Below the pieces are notes generated by a model. That model was given only the letters and a program-made list of their open reading frames with translations, was not told the DNA's origin and did not search any database. A program made the position numbers and the translations under genes. A stretch of 64,000 nucleotides of DNA from contig NZ_JABWRP020000007.1 in NCBI RefSeq assembly GCF_014269035.2, positions 62,001 through 126,000 on the forward strand, read 5' to 3'. Below are positions 48,601 to 55,726 of this stretch, piece by piece (the first letter of the stretch is position 1; the number at the start of each line of letters is the position of its first letter). This DNA comes from Pseudomonas vlassakiae. Lineage in GTDB: Bacteria; Pseudomonadota; Gammaproteobacteria; Pseudomonadales; Pseudomonadaceae.

Positions 48601-49175
48601 GAGGGCGGTTGCAGCAGTTTCAGGATCAGTACCTCAAGGTCTTCCTGAAAGACAATCTCGAGGCGCTGCGCTCGGACCAGCAGGGTACTCCGCTGATTCG
48701 CGAGGATGTCATCGAGCAGCTGGGCGCCGCCGATCGCATACGTGAGACGTTCTTCGACCCACGCGGCAACCTCAGCGTGCAGTTCAGCATCGAGCCTCTG
48801 GGGCTCAGTGCCAACCAGCGCACCAGCCTGCTCGACCTCGATGGCCAGCTGATTTCCTACACCCACGGACCACGCCAGATCATCGGAGTGATCTGGCCCA
48901 ATACCCTTGGGCCGCAGGTGCGCAACAACCTCACGCTGCTCAGGCAAGGCGGCAGTAGCAGCAGCCTCGAGTATCGCGGCCCCTGGTCCATGTTCCGCCT
49001 GCTCAGCCGAGGCGTACTCAATGGGCGCACCGAGAGCAGCGTCGACCTGAGCTTCCGAGCTGGCGATGGCGTGATGCGCTACCGGTTTAATGCTGAAAAA
49101 GCGTTCAATCCCATTACCCAGCAACCTTTCAAAGGTTTCAAACTACCGCGCGGTCTGCTGCGCAATCCTGGTTGA
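45612..49175 (+). CDS. tssM: T6SS membrane-complex protein TssM (IcmF)
   Basis: Inner-membrane channel protein of 1187 residues. Two N-terminal helices (about 22-42 and 60-78) flank the cytoplasmic domain, which has an intact Walker A, GDKCAGKS at 138-145. A third helix near residue 475 leads to the large periplasmic domain that meets TssJ. Start at ATG 45612 overlaps tssA. The intact Walker A is notable because several TssM proteins lack it. Confidence 0.95.
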   Translation: MSQFWKLFKRWGVPLVMRIGLAMPLLLGLGASLMLVAIWWLGPQWVWREQHPLASVAHRSVASLVLVLVPLLCWVVVLRHRFRGLQAERRQDAAAQADPCLPFVHAQQQALDRHLAMYLCNAGGRRALYRRPWYLILGDKCAGKSDFINGTNQRFSLTRIGNVQARGQQLARPALPVGWWVSNEAVIIDPPGDLIVHDTIDAQQQDTGQGLAAQVPPGTQARLWSGLLAWLLRNRSRRALNGLLLVVDLPALLHGTPQQRTALAYALRTRLHEVSSQLGARLPLYVVLSKFDLLDGFDSFYNRLSPTQREQLLGFTFTLDALSHFDAWQDEFVEQYDRLIMQLQAQALQQLLLVDGLAQRTSLVSLLAQLGGLRPILTGFLREVLVSDRFTTPPLVRGVFWCSVQQQGEVSNAFVREAAQPYNTVLPPRASKRQGTAQSYFAQQVFQQVVYKEAGLAGDNVRVARSKRRLLWVGSAVSVLALAVVTGTWHRYFELNGSKSAGVLAKSRSFSQQAVDPRMDPTGRNLLEPLDEIRDAVAVFGDYRSAWPLVADVGLYQGRVIGPRVDEAYLSLLSRRFLPALASGVVDAMDLAPAGSEQQMAALRVYRMLEDRHNRRPQWVEEWMASHWQQAFPGQGQVQRDLMRHLQYALAYADADLPQFHARVEKVQQALRKVPLPQRVYASLKQKALNQLPYGLDLRHQVGPVFDVVYQLDDRTKEGFYLAPLLTAKGFTEYFEPQSRHITDMALIDQWALGERKALDYSDADREALTERVRALYSADYIASWQRALQALAIADFRDLDHAVTILEQLTGPAAPLQRLLETVRDNTFTQPLSALPNVADVVPGSPQPLHVTGISRAFSGLNAMLEAKGEKPSYYDETLGAIMAVHDYARTVQGSPDRGDAALRAVLQRFSMQGADPIGVLQRVATGLPEPVRQQVRAVAEQTARVLNIEAVRELERRWDSEVYSFFQQRLAGRYPFVVKAPDASLDDFEAFFGPRGRLQQFQDQYLKVFLKDNLEALRSDQQGTPLIREDVIEQLGAADRIRETFFDPRGNLSVQFSIEPLGLSANQRTSLLDLDGQLISYTHGPRQIIGVIWPNTLGPQVRNNLTLLRQGGSSSSLEYRGPWSMFRLLSRGVLNGRTESSVDLSFRAGDGVMRYRFNAEKAFNPITQQPFKGFKLPRGLLRNPG

Positions 49176-49371
49176 GCACCCGGGGTCAGTTGCTCACCAT
49201 CAGCTCCGGCCGCGGATAACCATTAATCAAGAGCGTTTCGCTTGAGCCTGGCGATGCGAGAATCTCGATTATCGATCCATAGATTTCACTTGAAATCCTG
49301 CCTGGCAGAGAACAACATCCACTCCCTAATACGTGGTACGTACCATGTTACGAAAAATTCGAGGAGTACAC
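49176..49371 (+). promoter_or_regulatory. kfrA-like gene promoter region with palindrome
   Basis: After tssM the sequence becomes AT-richer. At 49331-49348, ACGTGGTACGTACCATGT is an 18-bp palindrome with one mismatched pair (core TGGTACGTACCA perfect). It ends 23 bp before the ATG of the KfrA-like gene, next to its Shine-Dalgarno GAGGAG. KfrA proteins of broad-host-range plasmids repress their own promoters through inverted repeats, so this is a candidate operator. Confidence 0.6.
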
Positions 49372-50352
49372 ATGGCTCGGGGCGGTATCAACAAGGCGGT
49401 AGTGCAGCAGGCGCGGCAAGTGCTGATCGCCCGGGGTGAGTACCCCAGCATCGACGCAGTACGTATCGAGCTGGGCAATACCGGGTCGAAGACCACCATT
49501 CACCGCTACCTTAAAGAGCTCGAAGGGCCAAAACCTGTGGCGTTGCAGGGGCAGGCAGCCCTCAGCGACTCGTTGACCAGGCTGGTTTCGCAACTGGCCG
49601 CGCAGGTGCAGGAGGAAGGCGACGCCCGTATCGAGCAGGCCGAAGCCGCGTTCAACGAGCAGCGTGAACAGCTCGTGGCGCAGTTGCAGCTGGCGCAGCA
49701 GGCACTGGCCGCAGCCCATCAGCAACAAAAGATCCAGGCCGCTGCGCTGGCTGCCGAGTCGGAGCGCCTGGTGACCGCGCAACATTCGCTTCAGGCTGAA
49801 CAGTTGCGCAGCGCCAGCCTCAGTCAATCCGTGGGTGAATTGCAGTTGCGCCTGGCCGACAAGGAGGAGCAGGTGCGCTCGCTGGAGGACAAGCACCGCC
49901 ATGCCCGTGAAGCGCTGGAGCATTACCGCAGCGCCAGTCGCGAACAACGCGAACAGGAACAACGCCGCCACGAAGCGCAGACCCAGCAATTGCAGCTGGA
50001 GTTGCGCCAGTTGCAACAAGGCATGAACGCCAAACAGGAGGAACTGACCCGCCTGCACCGCGACAACGAACGGATGCTCGGCGAACATCGCCAGTCGGCC
50101 AGTGCCTGCGAGGCCAAAGACGCCTTGCTCGAGCAGCGCGATGCGCAGATCCAGGGGTTGCGGACCATTCTTGCCCAGGCGCAGGGTGCCAGCGATGAAA
50201 TGCGTCGGCAATTGCAGGAGCAAACGCAAAGCCTGGAAGACAACCGTGCGCGCTGCTCGGAGCAGGGCAGGCAGTTGCAGCAGATGCAGGACGAACTGCG
50301 CAAACGCGATGAGGCGCTTGATGCACTCAAGGCGCAGCTAGCCGGCAATTGA
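49372..50352 (+). CDS. KfrA-like coiled-coil DNA-binding protein
   Basis: The N-terminus MARGGINKAVVQQARQVLIARGEYPSIDAVRIELGNTGSKTTIHRYLKEL matches the KfrA_N DNA-binding domain of plasmid IncP KfrA proteins. Residues 70-320 are one long, Gln/Glu/Arg-rich coiled coil with heptad-like Leu spacing. The 326-residue size is normal. GAGGAGTACAC before the ATG at 49372 fixes the start. Plasmid KfrA proteins form filaments and stabilise plasmids; chromosomal copies like this have no settled role. Location directly after tssM is not known to be functional. Confidence 0.82.
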   Translation: MARGGINKAVVQQARQVLIARGEYPSIDAVRIELGNTGSKTTIHRYLKELEGPKPVALQGQAALSDSLTRLVSQLAAQVQEEGDARIEQAEAAFNEQREQLVAQLQLAQQALAAAHQQQKIQAAALAAESERLVTAQHSLQAEQLRSASLSQSVGELQLRLADKEEQVRSLEDKHRHAREALEHYRSASREQREQEQRRHEAQTQQLQLELRQLQQGMNAKQEELTRLHRDNERMLGEHRQSASACEAKDALLEQRDAQIQGLRTILAQAQGASDEMRRQLQEQTQSLEDNRARCSEQGRQLQQMQDELRKRDEALDALKAQLAGN

Positions 50353-50409
50353 ATCAAACTTCCTGCTGCGGCTGCGTTCTTCCGTAGACATTCCCCGGGA
50401 GCACGCAAC

Positions 50410-50580
50410 ATGAAAAAGCCAGAGCAGCATCAGCAGGGCCCGCATTCTTCAGGCCATGCGCAGAGAAAGCACGATCTGGGGTTTGACCCGGATTCTCCGG
50501 ACCTGAGCGATCCGCAGGTGGACCCGCAAGGGCCGGCAAAGCCGCCACGGGACGTGGAAAAAAACCACCAGGACCGATGA
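50410..50580 (+). CDS. small hydrophilic hypothetical protein
   Basis: A 56-residue, Pro/Asp/Gln/His-rich protein (MKKPEQHQQGPHSSGHAQRK ... KNHQDR) with no predicted membrane or secretion signal and probably disordered. GGGAG lies 9 nt before the ATG. Codon third positions are GC-rich like the neighbours (DPDSPDLSDPQVDPQGP), favouring a real gene. It starts 57 bp after the kfrA-like stop on the same strand. Function unknown. Confidence 0.6.
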   Translation: MKKPEQHQQGPHSSGHAQRKHDLGFDPDSPDLSDPQVDPQGPAKPPRDVEKNHQDR

Positions 50581-50627
50581 TTCGGCCCGCCCCATCGCCG
50601 CGCTGCGAGCGATGGGGCGGGTGAGCC

Positions 50628-50879
50628 TCAACCCTCCACTTGCTTGGCCGCTTCGACACCCGCCGCCGACAGCTTGATTGGATAGTTCACGCTGATCTGG
50701 TGGTCATCGTCGACCGCCACGGCGCCATCCTGGATCAGGCCGTGCTCCTGCAGGGTCTTGAGCATGCCGGCCACGGCCTTCTCACCGCGATAGTTGTCCA
50801 GCAACTCCTTGCCCAGCCCTTGCGGGTGGGCGTGCAGCAGGCGGGTGAGAATTTCGCTTCGCAATGCATCGTTAGTCAT
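50628..50879 (-). CDS. small hypothetical protein, winged-helix-like
   Basis: An 83-residue cytosolic protein, MTNDALRSEILTRLLHAHPQGLGKEL. The pattern of three helices followed by strands (GMLKTLQEHGLIQDGAV...YPIKLSAAGVEAAKQVEG) resembles a winged-helix fold, with 'LSAAGVEAAK' like the wing/helix end of MarR-like domains. I do not recognise a named family. The start at 50879 lies 24 bp from the stop of the DUF4142 gene upstream, so the two are probably cotranscribed. Confidence 0.7.
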   Translation of the reverse strand: MTNDALRSEILTRLLHAHPQGLGKELLDNYRGEKAVAGMLKTLQEHGLIQDGAVAVDDDHQISVNYPIKLSAAGVEAAKQVEG

Positions 50880-50903
50880 GTGTGGCCTCGTGTCGTCGGG
50901 CGG

Positions 50904-51404
50904 TCACTTGCCGTGAGTGGCCTGAAGGGCCTTGGCCTGCTCCAGATGGTGTTCAAGCTTTGGCAGGGTTTCGCTGGCGAAGGCTTTCAGCTCGGGCTTG
51001 TCGGAAGACGCCGCTTCCTTCTTGAACAGCTCCACGGCTTTTTCGTGGGCGTCGACCTGGTTGTTGACATAGGACTTGTCGAACGACTCGTCGCGCCATT
51101 CGAGGATCATCTTCTTCACTTTATCGGTCAGCGCCGCTTCGTCCGGCACGCTGATGTCCAGCTTGCGGGCGATGTCGCCGAGCTTCTGGTTAGTCGCGGT
51201 GTGGTCGGTGACCATCTGCTGGGCAAACTTCTTGATTTCAGCGTTCTGGCTTTTTTCCAGGGCCAGGTTCCCGGTGACCACCTCGGCAATGCCGGATTCG
51301 GTGGCGGCCTCGACAAAGTCGTCGGAAGTGGCGGCCAGTGCCTGCAGCGATGCCATGCCCAGTACCAGCGACAGCCCAGCGCGTTTGATGAACAGATTGC
51401 TCAT
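50904..51404 (-). CDS. DUF4142 periplasmic protein
   Basis: Exported protein of 166 residues with signal peptide MSNLFIKRAGLSLVLGMASLQALA. The mature part is helical and matches DUF4142 (ferritin-like, FVEAATESGIAEVVTGNLALEKSQNAEIKKFAQQMVTDHTATNQKL), found in many stress-related proteins of proteobacteria. His and Glu residues could bind metal, but none is proven. AGGAGTCAGGC upstream provides a ribosome-binding site. Confidence 0.88.
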   Translation of the reverse strand: MSNLFIKRAGLSLVLGMASLQALAATSDDFVEAATESGIAEVVTGNLALEKSQNAEIKKFAQQMVTDHTATNQKLGDIARKLDISVPDEAALTDKVKKMILEWRDESFDKSYVNNQVDAHEKAVELFKKEAASSDKPELKAFASETLPKLEHHLEQAKALQATHGK

Positions 51405-51566
51405 GCCTGACTCCTCATAACCGTTGGCGCGACCTCAGTGTCGCGTACGGTTGAGCAGCGATGACGGGCAAAGGTTTCGTTTTTCTCGGCGCCGGTCGAC
51501 CATCGAAAGGCACCTGGGCGCTGAACTATAGTCATAACGGGCATACGCTTGAGGACAAGGACTTCC

Positions 51567-53132
51567 ATGAGGGCGGCCAAAAAGCAGGACGAGGACGGGC
51601 TGATCACCGCCAGCGGCGAGGGACGTGCCTTGGCGTTGTTCCGCCTGGTGCTGTCGTTCATGGCGGTGATGATGCTGGCATTCGTGGTGGTCGAGGGCTG
51701 GCGTACCTGGCGCGACTACCGTCACGCATTCAGCAATGCCGAGAACATGGTCACCAACCTCGCCAGGGCCACCAGCCAGCACGCCGAGGATGCTATTCGC
51801 CAGGTGGATGCGATCACCGCAGCACTGGCCGAGCGCATCGAAGGGGACGGTTTGGCCCACCTGGACCGCCCTCGGCTGCATGCACTACTGGCTCAGCAAA
51901 TGGCGATCATGCCGCAGCTGCATGGCTTGTTCGTCTTTGCTCCGGACGGTAGCTGGGTGGTGACTGATCGCGCCGCGATACCGCCCAAGGCGAACAATGG
52001 CGACCGCGACTACTTCATCTATCACCGCCTGCATACCGACCGCAGCGTGCAGATCGGCTCGGTTGTGCGCAGCCGTACCACGGGCGACCTGGTCATCCCC
52101 ATCTCGCGCCGGTTGGATTACCCCGACGGCAGCTTCGCCGGAGTATTGCTCGGTACCATCAAGGTGGACTGGTTCGTGCGCTATTACGGTGATTTCAAGA
52201 TCGATGAACGAGGCGCGCTGGTACTGGCCAAGCGCGATGGCACCATCCTGGTTCGCCGACCGTTCGTGGAGCAGGTGGTGGGGCGCAGCCTGGCCAACAG
52301 TGAAGTGTTCCGCAATTATCTGCCCTATGCCAACGAAGGCCTGGCCGAGGCGGTGGCTGTGATTGACGGCACCCCGCGGCTCTATGCCTACCGGGCATTG
52401 TCGAGCTACCCGCTGGTGGTCGAGGCCGGCTTGTCACGGGAGTCGATCATCGCGCCCTGGCGGTACGATGTCATCAAGTCGGTTGCGGTACTGCTACTAT
52501 TGCTGGTCGGCCTGGCGGCGTTCGGCTGGGTCGTGCTGCGCCAGCTGCGCGAGCGCATTGCCATCGAACGGGCGCTGCACCAGGCGCACCAGACCCTCAA
52601 ATCACTGGCCCTGACCGACAGCCTGACCGGGCTCGGCAATCGCCGGCGGCTGGATGCGGTGTTCGAGGCCGAGCTCAAGCGGGCTCACCGCCAGGGTTAC
52701 CCGGTAGCGCTGGTGATGCTCGATCTGGATTACTTCAAACTGTACAACGACCGCTATGGTCACCCCGCCGGCGATCAATGCCTGCGGCGCTTTGCCGAGT
52801 TGTTGCAGCAAGTGTTGAAGCGGCCGGCAGATTTGGCGGTGCGCTATGGCGGTGAGGAATTCACCCTGTTGCTGCCCGACACTGATGCAGCAGGCGCCGA
52901 GCTGGTCGTCGATGAGGTCATGCAGTTGCTGCGCCGCCACGCAATCCCCCACGCCGGCAGCCCCTTGGGGGTGGTATCGGCCAGTGCCGGGATCGCGGTT
53001 GGCCATCCGGCACAAGACGGGTGTACGCCGGAAAGCCTGATGGCGGCGGCCGATGCGGCCTTGTACCAGGCCAAGCGGCAGGGGCGCGATGGTTATACGG
53101 TGGCAGCGGCGTTGGCCGAGAGCGGCAGATGA
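51567..53132 (+). CDS. membrane diguanylate cyclase with dCache-like sensor
   Basis: Makes cyclic di-GMP. The 521-residue protein has a helix at about 22-42, a periplasmic double-Cache-like domain to about 300 (with DRDYFIYHR and GSVVRSRTTGDLVIPISR, the usual ligand-pocket strands), a second helix at 305-330 and a GGDEF domain. The active site is GGEEF, and RPAD five residues before it is an intact RxxD inhibitory site, so product inhibition is expected. AGGACAAGGA supports ATG 51567. Confidence 0.92.
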   Translation: MRAAKKQDEDGLITASGEGRALALFRLVLSFMAVMMLAFVVVEGWRTWRDYRHAFSNAENMVTNLARATSQHAEDAIRQVDAITAALAERIEGDGLAHLDRPRLHALLAQQMAIMPQLHGLFVFAPDGSWVVTDRAAIPPKANNGDRDYFIYHRLHTDRSVQIGSVVRSRTTGDLVIPISRRLDYPDGSFAGVLLGTIKVDWFVRYYGDFKIDERGALVLAKRDGTILVRRPFVEQVVGRSLANSEVFRNYLPYANEGLAEAVAVIDGTPRLYAYRALSSYPLVVEAGLSRESIIAPWRYDVIKSVAVLLLLLVGLAAFGWVVLRQLRERIAIERALHQAHQTLKSLALTDSLTGLGNRRRLDAVFEAELKRAHRQGYPVALVMLDLDYFKLYNDRYGHPAGDQCLRRFAELLQQVLKRPADLAVRYGGEEFTLLLPDTDAAGAELVVDEVMQLLRRHAIPHAGSPLGVVSASAGIAVGHPAQDGCTPESLMAAADAALYQAKRQGRDGYTVAAALAESGR

Positions 53133-53136
53133 CCGC

Positions 53137-53643
53137 TCAGGCCAGCGCCAGACGCATCACACATCGCCCTGACAAGCCATGCGCGCGCTCGGTTGCGAGA
53201 ATGCCCTGCAGCCTCGGTTCCAGGTGCTTTTCGTCGAGCACCTCGAACCCGTACCGCGCATAGAAAGGGCCATTCCAGGCGACTTGCGCAAACGTGGACA
53301 AGGTCAGCTCCCGGGCTCCCCGATGCCGCGCCACGGCACAGGCATGGTCGAGCAACTGCCTGCCAATACCTCGCCCTTGCGCCTGCAAGCGTACCGAAAG
53401 CTCATGTATGTGCAGCGCGTGGCCCTCCAGGCTCAGGCATACGAAACCCAGGGCGATGCCCTGATCATCCTCCGCCAACCAACTGCCCTGGTGGCCAATG
53501 AAGGCCTTGTGCGCTTCTTCGTCCAGCCCCTCGGCACGGGCCAGCCAGGCCAGCTCGGGCAGCTGCAAGAACGCTTGTGCGGCTGATTGTTCGATGGCGA
53601 TCAACTGGCGGGTGTCTGAGAGCAGGGCAGGGCGTATGTGCAT
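53137..53643 (-). CDS. GNAT-family N-acetyltransferase
   Basis: Cytosolic 168-residue enzyme of the GNAT fold. LHIHELSVRLQAQGRGIGRQLLDHAC contains the acetyl-CoA pyrophosphate loop (QAQGRGIG), and WNGPFYARYGFEVL is the usual C-terminal strand. Substrate unknown. ATG 53643 gives the standard MHIRPAL start; an upstream in-frame codon adds eight residues only. It diverges from dksA2 and lies near the Zur-like box. Confidence 0.85.
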   Translation of the reverse strand: MHIRPALLSDTRQLIAIEQSAAQAFLQLPELAWLARAEGLDEEAHKAFIGHQGSWLAEDDQGIALGFVCLSLEGHALHIHELSVRLQAQGRGIGRQLLDHACAVARHRGARELTLSTFAQVAWNGPFYARYGFEVLDEKHLEPRLQGILATERAHGLSGRCVMRLALA

Positions 53644-53703
53644 GAAAAGTTCTCTGAGGGCTGGCACTAGTCTGCGATGAGTTGACCATGGCTTGCAATG
53701 ACA

Positions 53704-53722
53704 GTGTTATAACGTAACATTC
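53704..53722. promoter_or_regulatory. Zur-like box before dksA2
   Basis: GTGTTATAACGTAACATTC contains TGTTA-N5-TAACA (53705-53719), the inverted repeat core of gammaproteobacterial Zur operators (TGTTATAATATAACA type). It is 34 bp before the dksA2 start and 61 bp before the divergent GNAT gene. Zur represses zinc-independent paralogues when zinc is sufficient, fitting the gene downstream. Confidence 0.75.
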
Positions 53723-53752
53723 ACCCTTTCCCAGCGACCCGAGACTGCCGTG

Positions 53753-54160
53753 ATGACCGAAGAGGAACGGCTGCGCCAGGCGCCCGCAGCCTACATGAAC
53801 GAAGTCCAACAGCAATTTTTCCGCAACCTGCTGCTTGGCCAGCGCGCCGACCTGCAAGCGCGTATCGACGAGGAATTCCAAGCCTTGCGTGAGCAGGAAG
53901 TGCTCAGCGACCCGGCCGATATCGGCAGTGCCGAGGAGGAACGGCAATGGCGGCTGCGCTCGCTGGAGCGGGAAAAGAAGCTGCTGGATAAAATCGACCA
54001 GGCCCTGGAGCGGCTGGCGCGAGGTGAATATGGCTGGTGCGAGGAAACCGGTGAGCCGATCGGCCTGCGTCGCTTGCTGCTGCGCCCCACGGCAACGCTG
54101 TGCATCGAAGCCAAGGAGCGCCAGGAACAGAAGGAGCGTCACCTGCGCGAAGAGCGTTAG
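53753..54160 (+). CDS. dksA2: zinc-independent DksA paralogue (DksA2)
   Basis: RNA polymerase secondary-channel factor working with ppGpp. The 135-residue protein has the coiled coil with the tip motif DPADIGSA (from Asp53) and the globular end. The four-Cys zinc finger of DksA is degenerate: Cys96 and Cys117 remain, but the partners are Thr99 (CEET) and Ala120 (CIEA), the same Cys/Thr/Cys/Ala pattern as P. aeruginosa DksA2, which works without zinc. A Zur-like box upstream supports expression in zinc starvation. Start is ATG 53753 or the GTG just before. Its stop overlaps the mgtC stop. Confidence 0.9.
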   Translation: MTEEERLRQAPAAYMNEVQQQFFRNLLLGQRADLQARIDEEFQALREQEVLSDPADIGSAEEERQWRLRSLEREKKLLDKIDQALERLARGEYGWCEETGEPIGLRRLLLRPTATLCIEAKERQEQKERHLREER

Positions 54161-54870
54161 TCTGTCGCCAGTGCCTGTGGCTGCAATTGCCAGCGCACCG
54201 AGCTGACGCCCTTTTCCAGGCTCACCCGACCCACCAGCCGCTCCAGTTGTGCCGGGGCCTGCGGGTTGCCGAGCAGTTCGGCACGCACTTCAAGGCGGGC
54301 AGGGTTGGCCAAGTCTTCACTGTGCAGCGATTGCAGGCGCAACTGTGGATCGCCCAGGCTGTGCAGCATCAGGCTCCGCACCTGGATCTCGTCTTCGGCG
54401 CGGCAGACGATGCGCACCTCGAAACGTTGTTCGACCTCGTTGGCTGGCAGCACCTCCTGGCGGTCCAGCCGCTGGGCGATATCGCGCAGCAGGATGTTGG
54501 CACACAGCACCATCAGGCTGCCAAGCGTTGCTTCAAGCAACAGCCCGAGGCTGCACAACACACCGACCGCGGCGGTGCACCAGAGCGTGGCGGCGGTGTT
54601 CAGGCCACGCACGTTGAAGCCGTCACGCATGATGACGCCGCCACCGAGGAACCCGATGCCCGACACCACGTAGGCGGCCACCCGCGAGGCGTCGTTGGGG
54701 GCCATGCCCGGCACCGCCTGGGTCATCAGCACGAACAGGCAGGCACCGGTGCTGACCAGCGCGTTGGTACGCAGCCCGGTCAGGCGTTGGCGCAGTTGGC
54801 GTTCGGCACCGATCAGGGCGCCGAGCAGCAGGGCAATGCTGACGCGCAGCAGAAAGACTTTCCAATCCAT
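54157..54870 (-). CDS. mgtC: MgtC/SapB family membrane protein
   Basis: Inner-membrane protein of 237 residues: four to five N-terminal helices with the family motif GAERQLRQRLTGLRTNALVSTGACLF and GGGVIMRDGFNVRGLNTAATLW, then a soluble ACT-like C-terminal domain. MgtC proteins aid growth at low Mg2+ and restrain the F1F0 ATP synthase in some pathogens. GAGG precedes the ATG at 54870; the open frame runs on upstream but is not MgtC-like. It is convergent with dksA2. Confidence 0.88.
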   Translation of the reverse strand: MDWKVFLLRVSIALLLGALIGAERQLRQRLTGLRTNALVSTGACLFVLMTQAVPGMAPNDASRVAAYVVSGIGFLGGGVIMRDGFNVRGLNTAATLWCTAAVGVLCSLGLLLEATLGSLMVLCANILLRDIAQRLDRQEVLPANEVEQRFEVRIVCRAEDEIQVRSLMLHSLGDPQLRLQSLHSEDLANPARLEVRAELLGNPQAPAQLERLVGRVSLEKGVSSVRWQLQPQALATD

Positions 54871-55252
54871 AGCAAACCTCTTCCACGGGCACACGCCCGC
54901 ACGGTTGAATAACCAGAAAATGCGCAGGACCACGAAAGGGAAGAGGGGAAAGCCGTCAAAGGCTGGAGATTTCCACCGCCTGGCCAATGGCGAGACAGTG
55001 GCAGGAAGCTGCCGGACTAGCTCGCCGTGTGGGCCTGTCGCAAGCGACTGGGGCTACTGTCCAAAGCAGGACTCCTGTTCAGGGATGCGAAATTGCGTCG
55101 CGGACCTTACGCCGCCGCCAGCACTGGGTCAAGGGTAAAAACATGACAAGAAATCCATTCGGAAATGCCCTACAGCCGGTCACGCCTGCGTGGAAATAAA
55201 CCTGGGTAATCGGTACCCTAGCGCTATTTTCCGCCATACCCCGGACCGTTAC
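54871..55252. other. intergenic region between mgtC and crtZ
   Basis: These 382 bp contain the divergent promoters for mgtC and crtZ. A 70-codon frame is open at 54987-55199 and an 18-codon ORF at 55143-55199 (MTRNPFGNALQPVTPAWK) lies 53 bp before crtZ behind GGGTCAAGG. Neither has family similarity I recognise. I searched for a Mg2+ riboswitch-like core upstream of mgtC and could not identify one. Confidence 0.35.
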
Positions 55253-55726
55253 ATGCTGTTCAATCTCACCGTGCTGTTCGGCACCCTGGTGGCCATGGAA
55301 GGTGTCGGCACGCTGGCTCACAAGTACATCATGCATGGCTGGGGCTGGTGGCTGCACCGTTCGCACCACGAGCCGCAGCTGGGCATGCTGGAAACCAACG
55401 ACCTGTACCTGGTGGCGCTGGGCCTGATCGCCACGGCGCTGATCGCCCTGGGCAAGGCCGGCCATGCGCCATTGCAGTGGGTGGGCGCTGGCGTGGCCGG
55501 GTATGGGGTGCTGTACGTGCTTGCCCATGATGGCTTCTTTCACCGCCACTGGCCGCGCAAGCCACGGCCAGTCAACCGCTACCTCAAGCGGCTGCACCGC
55601 GCCCATCAGTTGCACCATGCCGTCAAGGGGCGCACGGGCAGCGTGTCGTTCGGTTTTTTCTATGCGCCGCCATTGAAGGTGCTCAAGCGCCAGTTGCAGG
55701 CGCGGGTGCCACGCGACCGCGGCTGA
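55253..55726 (+). CDS. crtZ: CrtZ-type carotenoid hydroxylase (fatty acid hydroxylase superfamily)
   Basis: Membrane non-haem diiron hydroxylase of 157 residues. All four His clusters are present: HKYIMH (23-28), HRSHH (35-39), HDGFFHRH and HRAHQLHH. These, with MEGVGTLAHKYIMHGWGWWLHRSHHEP and SFGFFYAPPL, match beta-carotene 3-hydroxylase closely. ATG 55253 gives the family start. No other carotenoid gene (crtE, B, I, Y) is in the window, so substrate and role are open. It overlaps the convergent BASS gene by 44 bp. Confidence 0.85.
   Translation: MLFNLTVLFGTLVAMEGVGTLAHKYIMHGWGWWLHRSHHEPQLGMLETNDLYLVALGLIATALIALGKAGHAPLQWVGAGVAGYGVLYVLAHDGFFHRHWPRKPRPVNRYLKRLHRAHQLHHAVKGRTGSVSFGFFYAPPLKVLKRQLQARVPRDRG

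Noticed and set aside
54987-55199. 70-codon plus-strand frame before crtZ
   Set aside because: No convincing start signal or known domain; retained only as a remark on the intergenic region.
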